Assembly: GCF_029227915.1 (NCBI RefSeq)
Contig: NC_079889.1
Span: forward strand, 3,532,001-3,596,000
Origin: Hydractinia symbiolongicarpus
Taxonomy: Eukaryota; Cnidaria; Hydrozoa; Anthoathecata; Hydractiniidae
Direction of reading: 5' to 3'
DNA: 64,000 nucleotides
Under the pieces are notes generated by a model. It did no database searches. It was not told the DNA's origin and saw only the letters and a program-made list of their open reading frames with translations. Of this stretch, positions 34,165 through 44,880 are shown piece by piece. Numbering within the stretch: position 1 is the first letter of the stretch; each line of letters opens with the position of its first letter. The position numbers and the translations under genes were made by a program.

Positions 34165-37100
34165 GTTAGTCAAAAGCGTATTTAAGAGAATCAGGCGAGT
34201 AATGTAACAGAAAAATGCGATAAACGGTGTAATATGTTTTTCAACTTTTTTTATTTAATTAGATGATATTGTTAGTGAAAATCTTATCTTATCGTATCCG
34301 CATTTTCATGAATGCTGTGATTGGCAGTTGTTAGAAATCCTACGATAATGGAGTGGTGTAGGTAATAACATAATAAATTAAAAAATTAACTGTTCACTTA
34401 TGGGATCACTTTCTTGTGTTATTTGCCACTTCGGTTAAACCTTATTGAACTCATATTTTTGGCCCGATAAAAGGTCCTGGAGGAGGGAGGTAATTATGTT
34501 TTACCGCGTATTACCTGTTTGTTCGTTTTAATTGTTTTTTTTTTTCAAAAACGACTTGGTTCAAGCGCAAAATTTTCGGGCAGTTGTTAGTTTCATTTTA
34601 TTCCAATAAATATGTCATCATCATTTTTAGTATGATGGAAAAGCTGAAAGGAGGGAAATTATACGCTACGAATGAAAATCTCCGCAATCTTTTGCCAAAA
34701 TATGTGCAAAATTATGTTTAGAAACGCAAGTTCGACAAATGAAATCTAAAATCAAAGTGATAAACATTGGCGTAAGTTAGGAGAATTTGTTTCAGATCAG
34801 TAGACTATTACTTACGCCATATTGGAATTTAAAAAGCTGTTTTGTATTTGCAGTAGTAATGTGTGTCATCACGGTTTAATTTAATTCTAACGCTATGTCA
34901 ATTCCCATAACGACAAAATAATGTATGACCCGAAAAAAAGTTAAACGTTTAGCAGATTTCCTGAACAAGCAAGATTTTTTTTGTTTAGATAGGTCTTCAA
35001 AATTCGTCGTTACTTGTATTTTCCACTTGTCACACTAGCAAATACTCGAACATAGAAATGCATTTTTTTTTCGAAGTAATTGCTTTTGAATGGCATGAAA
35101 ATTATGTACAGTACCGTATATCTGCAAATTATTACTTTATAATTTCTACATTCATCTCAGGAGAGTACGAATGAATAATTCCTCACTATGGACAAAAACC
35201 TGTCTCTCCCCTAAAGAAAGTTGGAGTATGATATTTTACTATTATTATTTTGACAGGGAAAACCTTTACCTTGCACTTGCCTGCAGTATATACGTTTATT
35301 GATTCCCTTTGTCTCGTTTGACTTTCGTTGTATTTTGTGTAAAAATATAATAATTAATATATTTTTTATTTATTTTTTGGATTGTATTGTATGCTGTCCA
35401 GCAACTGAGAATGATTCGATCAAAATGTAACCATTTTGAAACACACAACATCTAATTCGTTTCCAAGCCGCCGGGATACTCGTTTCCAACTCCCTCTGAT
35501 ACGCTGAAAACTTTATTTTTGCTCTTTTAACGATCTAATCGAATAAATCAATACATAAAAAGTTATTTTTTCTTTTTCTTCTACATATCGCGTTAAATCA
35601 ATTCAAATAATATTAAAGTACCTTTTAAAAGCGCTATTACGTGTCAGTATAAGTTGCAAAGAAAAACCATCTTTCCACCTCACTGTTATTTTTCAGTGTA
35701 AGTTGCAAAGAAGAGCATCTTAAATCGTTTAATTATGACCAGTTCCCGAGGCGGATTTACACAATTGGGCTTTCTCCCTGATTGTTTAGGTGACTCTGAA
35801 AGATTTTTCTGCTTTATTGTTTCGCATCATTTATTATTTCAGATCTACACTAAGTAGCTTCGCCTGTTTCTGTAAATTCAACGAGAAACCCTCTTAACTT
35901 AAACTATTTTTACGGGAGTTTTTTTATAGTCTGACAGTCACAGTCTGGGAAAAAATGGCTGACGCTTCTTCAATTTCGTGAATGATTAATAATCATAACT
36001 TTACATGAACAAGGAGGAATGTATCTGTCCATCGTTTTTTTTGATTACAAAAACTTACCAGGTAAAAATCACATAGGTAGCTAGCAAAAAAGTATATGCC
36101 AACTTTTGTTGCCCAGCTAGTCTGTAGCTAGTTATTTAGCTACAGATTAGCTAGGCAACTAGCTACTAAAAAGACAAAGAAATCTTTGGTAATGATTAGC
36201 CAGTCAGCTCAAGGAGAGTAGTATGCAATATTTTGATTAGTTGTCAGCCATCAAGTTTGGGTAACAGTTTTGATAAAATTTCCTTTCTCGCCTAAAGCGT
36301 TATATATAAAGCGTTTATATTTTTTAGATTTATGTAGCTCGCTGCACTTCCAGAATTTAAAAAATACACCCCTTTTTTGAAACAACATATAGCCTATCAA
36401 CACCCTTGACTTAGGTTGGTCACAGGCCTGAACAGTCTCTGACGTAACTTGATGTGACCTAAATAGTAAATCATTCGGTAAATTTCATGGATTATTCTCT
36501 TTTGTTTTGCTAAAATCTTATCCCATTTTTTTTAAATATCTGACTTTTAAACTTAATAAATATAGGGAATGCAAAATTATTATGCTAACCCCATACTCTT
36601 TTCTTGAATGAACACACAAAGCTTTGACATACGTAGCAATATTAGTATCACGTCGCGTGGCTTGCATTCACCACTCTCAAAAACAACATGAGACAAATAA
36701 TAAGTGACATTAGCTATTAATAAGAACGTTAATTGGCATTTAAGGATTTTCACAGTGTGGGCTTAATGCAATAGGTATTAGGCATTATCTTTTCATGTCT
36801 TCTAAATTAAGAGGCCAAAGCCAAAAGACTTAGAAAACATATATAGTCTTACATAATATATATTTATTTATTTGCTGATTTTGATAAGATCTACAGTGTG
36901 AGAATAACATATAAAATAAGACATGATATTTATATTATAATACCCGTATACGTCTGTCTGGGTAGCTTAGCTGCGCAAGTAGCGAGAGGCACGTGATGCG
37001 GTATAAAGACTAGTTACTAAATTTATCTGAACGAAAATTTGTGGTAACAAATAAAAATTGTGTTATTTGATTCTCATTTGCAGTATATTAAAATTTAAGG

Positions 37101-37510
37101 GCATAGCAAGTAGGAGAAGTTTTAGGTAAGTATAAAAATCGTTCTGTATGAATATAAAAATGCAAGATGAATGTTTCTTATGCACATTTATACAAAAATA
37201 TACCGTTAACCATCAGTAAAGATTTTTCAAAAATATAAAGAGATTCATGGACAACTTTTAAAGCTCCTCAGTATAAAACTGCTGTTTTTTTTAGAGATAT
37301 GCTTATAAAGAAAGAGAGAGTTTTGCGTTCTTCTGTTTAGCTAGATTTACAGTTTACAATAATATGGAAATAAACAAAAACAAAATGTATAAAGAAAAAT
37401 AATAAAAAAAACAAGGTATTGATCTTTTCTTTTGCTAATTATTAGCTTCTGTTAAAATTAATAGAAAGACTCCCGGCGATAAAAGCATAATCTAATTAAC
37501 ATGTCCACAC
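34165..37510. other. Intergenic stretch between the convergent EF-hand genes
   Basis: No further gene seen. A TAGCTA-rich patch lies at 36080-36165; the remainder is A/T-rich without recognisable structure. Confidence 0.5.
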
Positions 37511-37963
37511 TTACTTTCGTAAAAAAACCTTGTTCAACGTCAGAAACTCATTGTAGTTAATGCGGCCATCTCCATCTTTATCTATACATTGAATCATATC
37601 ACTGACTTGCTTTTCATTAAGATTCATACCAAGTGTATTCAAAACAGAAATAAGTTCTTGTTGAGATATAAAGCCATCATTGTTAATGTCAAAAACACGA
37701 AATTCAGTTTTTAAGGTGTCGTCTTCCTTGGAATCGCTTTCCACGACAACTTTTATAAATTCTTCGAAATCAATTTCACCGTTACCATCCGTGTCGATTT
37801 CATTTAAGCGTGTTCTAAATTCCTGATCCTCTGCGTTATAACCAATTTTACTTAATACTTCAGCCAATTGAGATTGGCTAATTTTCCCGCTATTTTTCGT
37901 ATCAAATAATCGGAAAGCTTCGCGAAATTTGTTGATATCGAATGCAGTTAAGCTACCAGACAT
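37511..37963 (-). CDS. Calmodulin-like protein with four EF-hands, single exon
   Basis: 150 residues, the length of calmodulin. EF loops are at 21-32 (DTKNSGKISQSQ), 57-68 (DTDGNGEIDFEE), 92-103 (DINNDGFISQQE) and 128-139 (DKDGDGRINYNE). Loops 2-4 keep the acidic ligands and the position-12 Glu; loop 1 has Gln there and is probably weak. The N-terminus FREAFRLFDT closely matches the first half of the eight-hand protein at 33150-34085, and EKQV before hand 4 is also shared, so they are local paralogues. The divergence from true calmodulin suggests a specialised calcium sensor rather than calmodulin itself. No intron interrupts it. Confidence 0.93.
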   Translation of the reverse strand: MSGSLTAFDINKFREAFRLFDTKNSGKISQSQLAEVLSKIGYNAEDQEFRTRLNEIDTDGNGEIDFEEFIKVVVESDSKEDDTLKTEFRVFDINNDGFISQQELISVLNTLGMNLNEKQVSDMIQCIDKDGDGRINYNEFLTLNKVFLRK

Positions 37964-39150
37964 AATTTTTTGTGTAAAATAAAAATTAAAATATGAAACT
38001 TTATGTCGAGTTTCCTTGTTCAGATGTAAGTAAATAATAGCAAATTATTAACAAAATCAAATCCTCGCTTCCTTAAATGTTGATGTCTTGGCCGCGGAAG
38101 ATTTATACCGCTGTTCGCTCAAAGTCAACACAACGGCGAATGTTTTATCTTGTATGTTAACTATTTTATAAAACATTTCACAAGGCCTCTTCTTAGATAT
38201 CCAACTGTTAAAAGAGATTTAATGATAAAAGTATGCATGTCTAAAAACTGGGACATTCTATTATATGTTATAAATATTATAGAAACAGATATAAAGTATA
38301 CAATAACCCCACGTCTAGAAAATATGCATGCTATTTTTATCACTGATTGCAATACAGGAAAAAATGCTGAAAAGACATTATGAACAATAGAGTGTTTGTT
38401 GTAGAGTTTTAAGTATTCGAATTAGCACACGGTGTTCAGCCGGAATTATTTTCTTGAGATAGATTAGCAGAAATGGCTTAATCAAATTTCTTGCATTTTT
38501 CTGTAACGGTGGAACAACAAACCTAAAATTTAAGTATGGATTAAAAAGGCTAAGAAAGCTTTCCTTCTCTTGATAAATTATACATATCATAAATATTTGG
38601 GCCATATAAATGGAACAAGAATTACAATGGCAAGCAAATGTCATAAGCACACACTCTTTTGCTCCTAACTGATTTATTGTCTATTAAAGCATTGTTACAC
38701 GCATTCGCCATGTTTGACTTCCTACGTGGCAACGTTAGGCCATTGAACCCATGTCTCCCCTATGTTTATTTTATACATGTAACTTTATGTCAGTATTTTC
38801 CTAAGAATTAAAAGTATTTTACTTCTAAAGCCAAAGCCCGCTTTTATCTTAAAGCGCGGGATACTTAGCGCAGCACAGTCGTGTGTCCTAGCAGCACAAT
38901 GACCAGCGGAATCAGAAATGCGCGCACAAACTCCACATGGGGAGCCTTAAATCTTTCGCTAAAACATTAACTACAATGAGCCACTGACGTTAAATAAGGT
39001 TTTTTTATGAAAGTACGTATGAACATGTTAATTAGATTATGTTGACATGGTTTTATCGCTGAGGGACTTTCTATTAATTAAACATCGAAGTGATGTTCGC
39101 CGTTTAGCTTGTTATGGTTGTCCCAAAGTTAGAAAAACGAAACAGCTTTG
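37964..39150. other. Non-coding stretch
   Basis: Probable promoter region of the minus-strand EF-hand gene at its left end. No other gene supported; a slightly GC-richer block near 38835-38945 is not recognised. Confidence 0.5.
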
Positions 39151-39330
39151 AGTGAGAAATTCGCAGTTAATGAAACCACAAATAATAAATGTACTACATA
39201 TGAAGTACTAAGTGATAAATTTACAACAATTGAAGCCCAATGTGACAAAACTACCACTTACAGAGGCAAAGGTGATGGAATCGCTAGTTATGGCGCCTTA
39301 AGTGATATATCCGCTGCTAGTAGATTGGTT
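39151..39330 (+). repeat. Six diverged 30-bp tandem units
   Basis: Units of exactly 30 bases start at 39151, 39181, 39211, 39241, 39271 and 39301, beginning AGTGA(G/T)AAATT or similar. Because 30 is a multiple of three the plus frame stays open and reads as a 10-residue repeat (like SDKFTTIEAQ), but there is no ATG and a stop lies just upstream at 39130. Confidence 0.8.
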
Positions 39331-39879
39331 ATAAATGTAAACATAATTTTAGAGCACTTACGTCACGTTACAATTCTATTTATTAATTTTCATTATTGAA
39401 GAGCCGAAGCCATCTTTTTGTATTTTTGATTTTTACTATATCGCTTTGCCAATGTCATCTGTTTACGACTAGAATAGACAGTTTTATGGAAGTCGATTGA
39501 AAACGGCGAATTTTAAGGAAGCCTTTGGGTTGTAATTGATCTTAGCATTTTGTGACTAATTATCTTAATGAATAACAAATTTAGTACGTAATTCTTCCAT
39601 TAATCTTTCTTGCATGGATAATGATCATTATTACTTCTAATGCAACCGGGTCATACTAAACAACGCAAGACATCTTTAAGCTGAAAATAACAAATGTGAT
39701 ATATTTTTAAGACTTTGCTTGTGACGTGTGATTTCCCGTGCATTCTCCACGTATTAACGAATAGTCTCTATAACAATATATTTCTGTCTGTTCAAAATTG
39801 CAATCACCCGCAGCTTTATTTTGAACTACCCTCTGAGTAGTTTTATTGGTTTTTATCGTGTTACGAGGGCGAAAAAATG

Positions 39880-40225
39880 CACGAAATGCCAATGAGGGTC
39901 TTCCACGGGCTAACAACTAGTCTCTTTATCTGTCTGTGCTAAAAAAGGTGCAACAATAGTGAGACACACGACATGCGGTATATCAAAAACACGTGAACCC
40001 GTGGATTTATCTACGGGCCACCAACTAGTCTTTATAATAATACTCGTATTCAATGTGCTTGAATTGGTTATGCTGCGGCTTTATTTTAGAGACCCTGCAG
40101 AATAGTTCTATTACTTCATGCGTTATCATGACATAACTAAGATACACGAAATACCAATGACGGAAATTATGTACAAAGGGCGAATTCCCGAGGATTTTTC
40201 CTGCGAGTTAACGACTATTCTATTA
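39880..40225 (-). repeat. Three tandem copies of the CCCGTAGAAAA-TCCACGGG dispersed repeat
   Basis: Inverted relative to 11640-11900: CCACGGGCTAACAACTAGTC at about 39902, then CCCGTGGATTTATCTACGGG at about 40000 followed by ACTAGTC, and a decayed copy near 40188. Confidence 0.6.
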
Positions 40226-41518
40226 TAAAACACTCGTGGTATAAGGTTCGTATAACTTTTGCATTTAATACTTAATGTTATTGCAAATAAAGTTAAGTTC
40301 CTAATTAATATGTACGCAGGACGAATTCATTTTTTCAAGATTTTTTTTGCGAATACACTTTTCCCGAATTTCATAAATTATAATAATTATGACGTCATCC
40401 AAAATTTTATAATGCTTCTGTGCTCTTCAAATAAGGATATTCAGATTCAATAATAAATTATTATGACAAAAATGACGTTTTTAGAGCAATATATATACTG
40501 GTTGAATTTCTTTTAGATTTAAAGAAAATAATTATTTTGAAAACGAGGCTATTCTTATGAAGGGTTTGACCATAACTTTTAGTTGGAATTGAGACACTTA
40601 ACGAACAGAAATATTTACGAAATTAGGTAATTTGTTATACTTTTTGCTAAGGAACTTAGGGATAAAAATCATTTTTAGTATCGACCTCTTCAACTGAATT
40701 TGGCATAATTAGGAAATTCGGGAAAGGTCTATTAAAGAAAAGAAATATGCCCACAACCTCTTTTTATATAAAGGCAGGAAAAATCATCCCGGCAAACGTA
40801 CTGTCCCGGCAAACGTCCCGTTCCGTCTTTCATATAAACAGCCACTAAGGTGTGCTGCAGCAAAGCTGCAAGAAAATAGTGACGAGACAAAGTAATTGTT
40901 TTTTATCTTACATTCAATGCTCTAATTCCTTCTCTCTCATTAACATAATATTTCTTATTAAGACTTTCTTCATTATCGCCCCCTGAAAACCGGTATTTAC
41001 TGATAGAAATATTATGGACAAATCCAAGACTAAAAAACGATCAAGACGCCCTTTTTGAATACCATTTCCTCATGGATTAAACTAGTATACAAAGATAATA
41101 ATATTACTAGCGCTTGGCATCCAATTCGTTGCCATTATTCCTATCTTCATTCATAACACCGTCTCAAAATATTCTCATCTGTTCGCAGCTTGGGACCGTT
41201 GTTTACGAAAAAGTCTTTAAGCGAACTTTTAGCTCGTTTTCATTTTTTTGCAGCTATTTATTGTGCTGAAGTGAAACATTTCGACACCTGTTGGTGTTTG
41301 TAAACTTTTTCTGTTGATTAAGAGATTTTTACGCTCAATATGTCTGCTATAGTTGTTATGCAGATGATAAATACAATTCCTAAATATAAATGTGTTCAAG
41401 GCTAATTTCGAATATCACGCCACGTCGGACAAATAGGCTACTTATATATTATACTGGCGCATTTTAAACTTTAAGTTTATCCGTCAATGTCCACAACGGA
41501 ATTAGGACTTCGAATTAT

Positions 41519-42087
41519 AGGTACATTTTTACGTCACTAATCTATTGTCATCCGTTCAAAAATGAAAATTGATATAAAAATAAACTATGTGTTATACATC
41601 ATTTTTTTTGCAAATTTTACAGGAATTATAAATATCTACTTAGCCTTTGCTTTTAGTGAAAAAAAAAATCAAATAAAAACAGTTGATACTTTTTTATTTA
41701 TAGCGATTATAGTATAGTATGCTGTAAAGGGAAAGCCCCCTTTTTACGATGACGATAACGTCATAGTATAAGTGACATTATTTAAAAAAAGTTATTATTG
41801 AATTAATTGAACCAAAAATGACAAAAAAAAATTATGTTGTAACTAATAAAATTGATTTCGCACTCTCATTAGGTCTAAGAGACTAAATTGGAGAGTATTG
41901 ATGACGTCACCTAAAAAATAATAACGTCATCATGAATATTTTTTTTCTCAAAGCACCTTTAAATCACTTACTACTAACTCCCTACGAAGTTTAAAGTCAA
42001 TACCATTTCCCAATCAAAAGATACAAAGGGAAACAAATGGTCCCCCCCCAGCGATTCAGAGCCCTTAAAAGCCCAGTTGGAATAGGG
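41519..42087. mobile_element. piggyBac-like MITE, copy 2 (left end missing)
   Basis: From about 41519 it is clearly homologous to the inside of copy 1 (26370 onward), sharing GGTACATTTT, CACTAATCTATTGTCATCCG and AAAATGAAAATTGATATAAA. It ends with the same CCCAGTTGGAATAGGG (42072-42087) followed by TTAA. It lacks roughly 115 internal bases that copy 1 has around 26703-26815. The left terminus is absent. Confidence 0.85.
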
Positions 42088-42091
42088 TTAA

Positions 42092-42240
42092 GCGCCTGGG
42101 TGCTTATTGAAGTTTTTAAAAAATTAGGAGAAGAGGGGTGGGACACTTATTGGAGTGGGGAGGAGCGCTTATTGGAAGGGCTCGTTTAAAAGAGAGTGAT
42201 GCTTATAAATTTTTTCAAAAAACCCTTACATAAAATTGTG
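42092..42240. repeat. GCGCTTATT-type iterated repeat, left block
   Basis: Repeated GCGCTTATTGGA / GTGCTTATT / ACACTTATTGGAG motifs; the related block at 43500-43640 lies beyond the 128-bp array. Confidence 0.5.
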
Positions 42241-42532
42241 AGAGGTTTTAAAAATAACAAGAAGCCCTGGGGGCTCTAAGAATTTCCACTCGCTACCAAA
42301 ATATTTGATGACAACTTGCTAATTCGTTGTGTTATCGTGCCAAACATTCGAAGAGGTTTGGTGCATGAAGCTCTGAAGATAAAGCGCACCAATGACATTA
42401 TATCTTACAACAAACGCAAACAAAACGAAACGTGTCCTAATAAACTCACATTTTAAAAGAAATTGCTAACAAAAAATACACCCTATCATTCATGGTTGAA
42501 AGTCTTGCGATTGAAACGTTTATGGTCTTAAA

Positions 42533-43155
42533 CGGCATTTAGTTGACAAAAAATCAAAATTTTGATGTGACCATCATTTCAGCATACTTTTTTTATTAAC
42601 TGTGCCAATTTTTGTCGAAAATAAAGTAGTTTTAATTTTTGGACCTATTTTGGCCTGAAATGACATTTAGTTGACAAAAAATCAAACTTTTGTACCATCA
42701 TCATTTTAAGCATACTTTATTTGTTAACTGTGCCAGATTTAGCCGAAAATAAAATTCAATTTTGGCCTAAAATGGCATTTAGGTGACAAGAAATCAAAAT
42801 TTTGATGTCACCATTATGTTCAGCATACTTTTTTTGTTAACTTTGCCGATTTTTGTTGTGAATGAAGTAGTTTTAATTTTTGGACCAATTTTGGCCTAAG
42901 ATGACATTTAAGGTGGCAAAAAACCAAAATTTTGATGTCATCATCATGTTCAGCATACTTTTTTGTTAACTGTGCCAAGTTTTGTTGAAAATAAAGCAGT
43001 TCTAGTTTTTGGACCAATTTTGGCCTAAAATGACATTTAGGTGACAAAAAAACAAAATTATGATGTCAGCATTATGTTCAGCATACTTTTTTTGTTAACT
43101 GTCCCAAATTTTGTCGAAAATAAATACCAGTTTTGGCCTGAAACGTCATTTAGAT
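42533..43155 (+). repeat. Tandem array of a 128/113-bp unit, about 5 copies
   Basis: The G(G/A)CATTTAG start recurs at about 42534, 42662, 42775, 42903, 43031 and 43145. Some units lack about 15 bases (GTAGTTTTAATTTTT region), giving alternating 128 and 113 spacing. Shared segments include TCAGCATACTTTTTTTGTTAA and GTCGAAAATAAA. Confidence 0.85.
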
Positions 43156-43499
43156 GACTTCCCAGTAGTTAGGGAGCTTGGGTACGAAGTTTAAATCTGT
43201 GACGTTGCAATGGACCATTTGGGACTGGGTTAGTTAGTTAGTCAGTGATACCAATTCTATCCTCCTCTCAGAGGAGCGTGAAATCCCAGGGTCGATTTTT
43301 TCTCAAAAAATGCTCCGAAAGAAAACAACGACGGTTTTAAAGAATTTCCTACGCCTTCGGGCGCGGAAATTCAAATACTTATTTGCACTTTTATCATTCA
43401 ACTTCGCCCCAAAAAACTAGGTACAATAAACAGAAAGAATATCAAACATATTTCGTGGAATGTCTACGTCATGGCCTTCCTCTCGATTGATTAGAAGTT

Positions 43500-43640
43500 T
43501 GAACGTAATAAGCGACCGGGCGCTTAATAAAAAGGGCGCTTATAACATTTTTTTGGATTAAGGGGGCGCTTATTAGAGGGGGCGTTAAAAAGGAGGGCGC
43601 TAAAGAGAGGGGGCGCTAAAAAAAGGAAATACAGTACTTA
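43500..43640. repeat. GGGCGCTTATTAGAGG-type iterated repeat, right block
   Basis: Short units such as GGGCGCTTAATAAAA, GGGGCGCTTATTAGAGG and GGGCGCTAAA in series. Confidence 0.6.
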
Positions 43641-44699
43641 TTAAGTTTATCCACGATTGTAATTAAACATTTCTAATTAATATGTTGGCAAAAGAAACAC
43701 ATCCTCGAGTACTTGTTTGCTAAATTTGAAATCTGTAAACAAATGTACAATAATCAATTAGGTATTCATAGTTAATAAGAACGAGATATTCACTGTGTAC
43801 TGAATTAATTTCCGTAAAATTCGTACAGGATAGTCTCGACGTTTATGAGCCCTCCCGAAATCTATGTGCAAAAGAGCCGACAAGCTCAAGGCAAAAATAT
43901 ATTATAAATTTATTTTAAATTGTAGTTAGAAATTTTTATTATCATAACAAATGCTTAAAGCGGGATCTTTGACAAAAATATTTGTCAGGTTTGCATAAAT
44001 GTCCCGTTTTGAGATCTATAATGTTTCCTAGGTCATTTGGAAAGATAGCTAATCGAGTAGTGGTAAATTAAGTATTACTTGAAGTGACCAAAAAGCAGGC
44101 TAAAAAGTTAAATATTAAAGAGCAAATTCCCCAAAGACTAAATATTGTTAATTGTTTTACACTGAAAGGCAAAGAGAATTTAATATATCATAGAGATAAT
44201 AAATGTGAAAGGGTTTTTTATAAGTAAGATAAACTTGATATCTTGAAAGATTTTTCATCACCTGCGGTTAAAAGTTGAGGTGATTTATTAAAAAAAAATC
44301 GTAGCAGGGTTTGTAAATTTTTAATGCTTTGATTTTATTGTTTTCCCGATTTTGCCGTAAAATATAATTTATTTGATTGACGTTTGCGATTACAAGTTTT
44401 TATTTAATTTTGCACGTAAAGTGATTTGATAAAAATAAACGAATTAATAAATAAAGAAATTCCATATTTTATTTATTTTGTCAAGCATTTGAGCAATAAA
44501 TACGAAAAAAGGTTTCTCGAAATAATAAATAATTGGAAAAAGAGAAAGAGATGAACGAAAAGAAAAAAGAAGAAATTTGCTCGCAACTTTTATTTATTTT
44601 AAACGCATCGCAAGAAGAAGAGGAAGAAAAAGATAAAGAAATATAAGCAGGAAAAGAGAAAAATTAAAGATTTTCTAGCATTTGATATCTTATTTTTTT
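43641..44699. other. Non-coding stretch upstream of the cadherin gene
   Basis: No gene. A purine-rich tract (44520-44660) precedes the leader region of the cadherin; it presumably includes the promoter, which I cannot pinpoint. Confidence 0.4.
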
Positions 44700-44701
44700 A
44701 G
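44686..44701 (+). promoter_or_regulatory. Possible splice acceptor in the cadherin 5' leader
   Basis: A strong pyrimidine tract followed by AG (TATTTTTTTAG, ending 44701) lies about 175 bases before the start codon. It could receive a 5' UTR exon or a spliced leader; inference only. Confidence 0.35.
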
Positions 44702-44859
44702 TTAACATAAAATATACAATCAAAAAATTGACTTGTAATCTCACATTATAAGACATTACCAAGAAAAATTCAAGAAAGGAATGACAGTTGAATAAGATTA
44801 CAAAATTTCATATGGAGGTGTACTTAGATTGCAGACTTGAAAGTAAATATCCAAAAACT

Positions 44860-44880
44860 ATGAGCATGAAACAAAAATGA
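44860..44880 (+). promoter_or_regulatory. Upstream mini-ORF overlapping the cadherin start
   Basis: ATG AGC ATG AAA CAA AAA TGA: a six-codon ORF whose stop overlaps the main start as ATGA (main ATG 44877). Such a layout could permit reinitiation or dampen translation. Confidence 0.6.

Noticed and set aside
37511-37963. Calling the four-EF-hand gene calmodulin itself
   Set aside because: Calmodulin is nearly invariant in animals; this protein differs at many positions and has a weak first loop.
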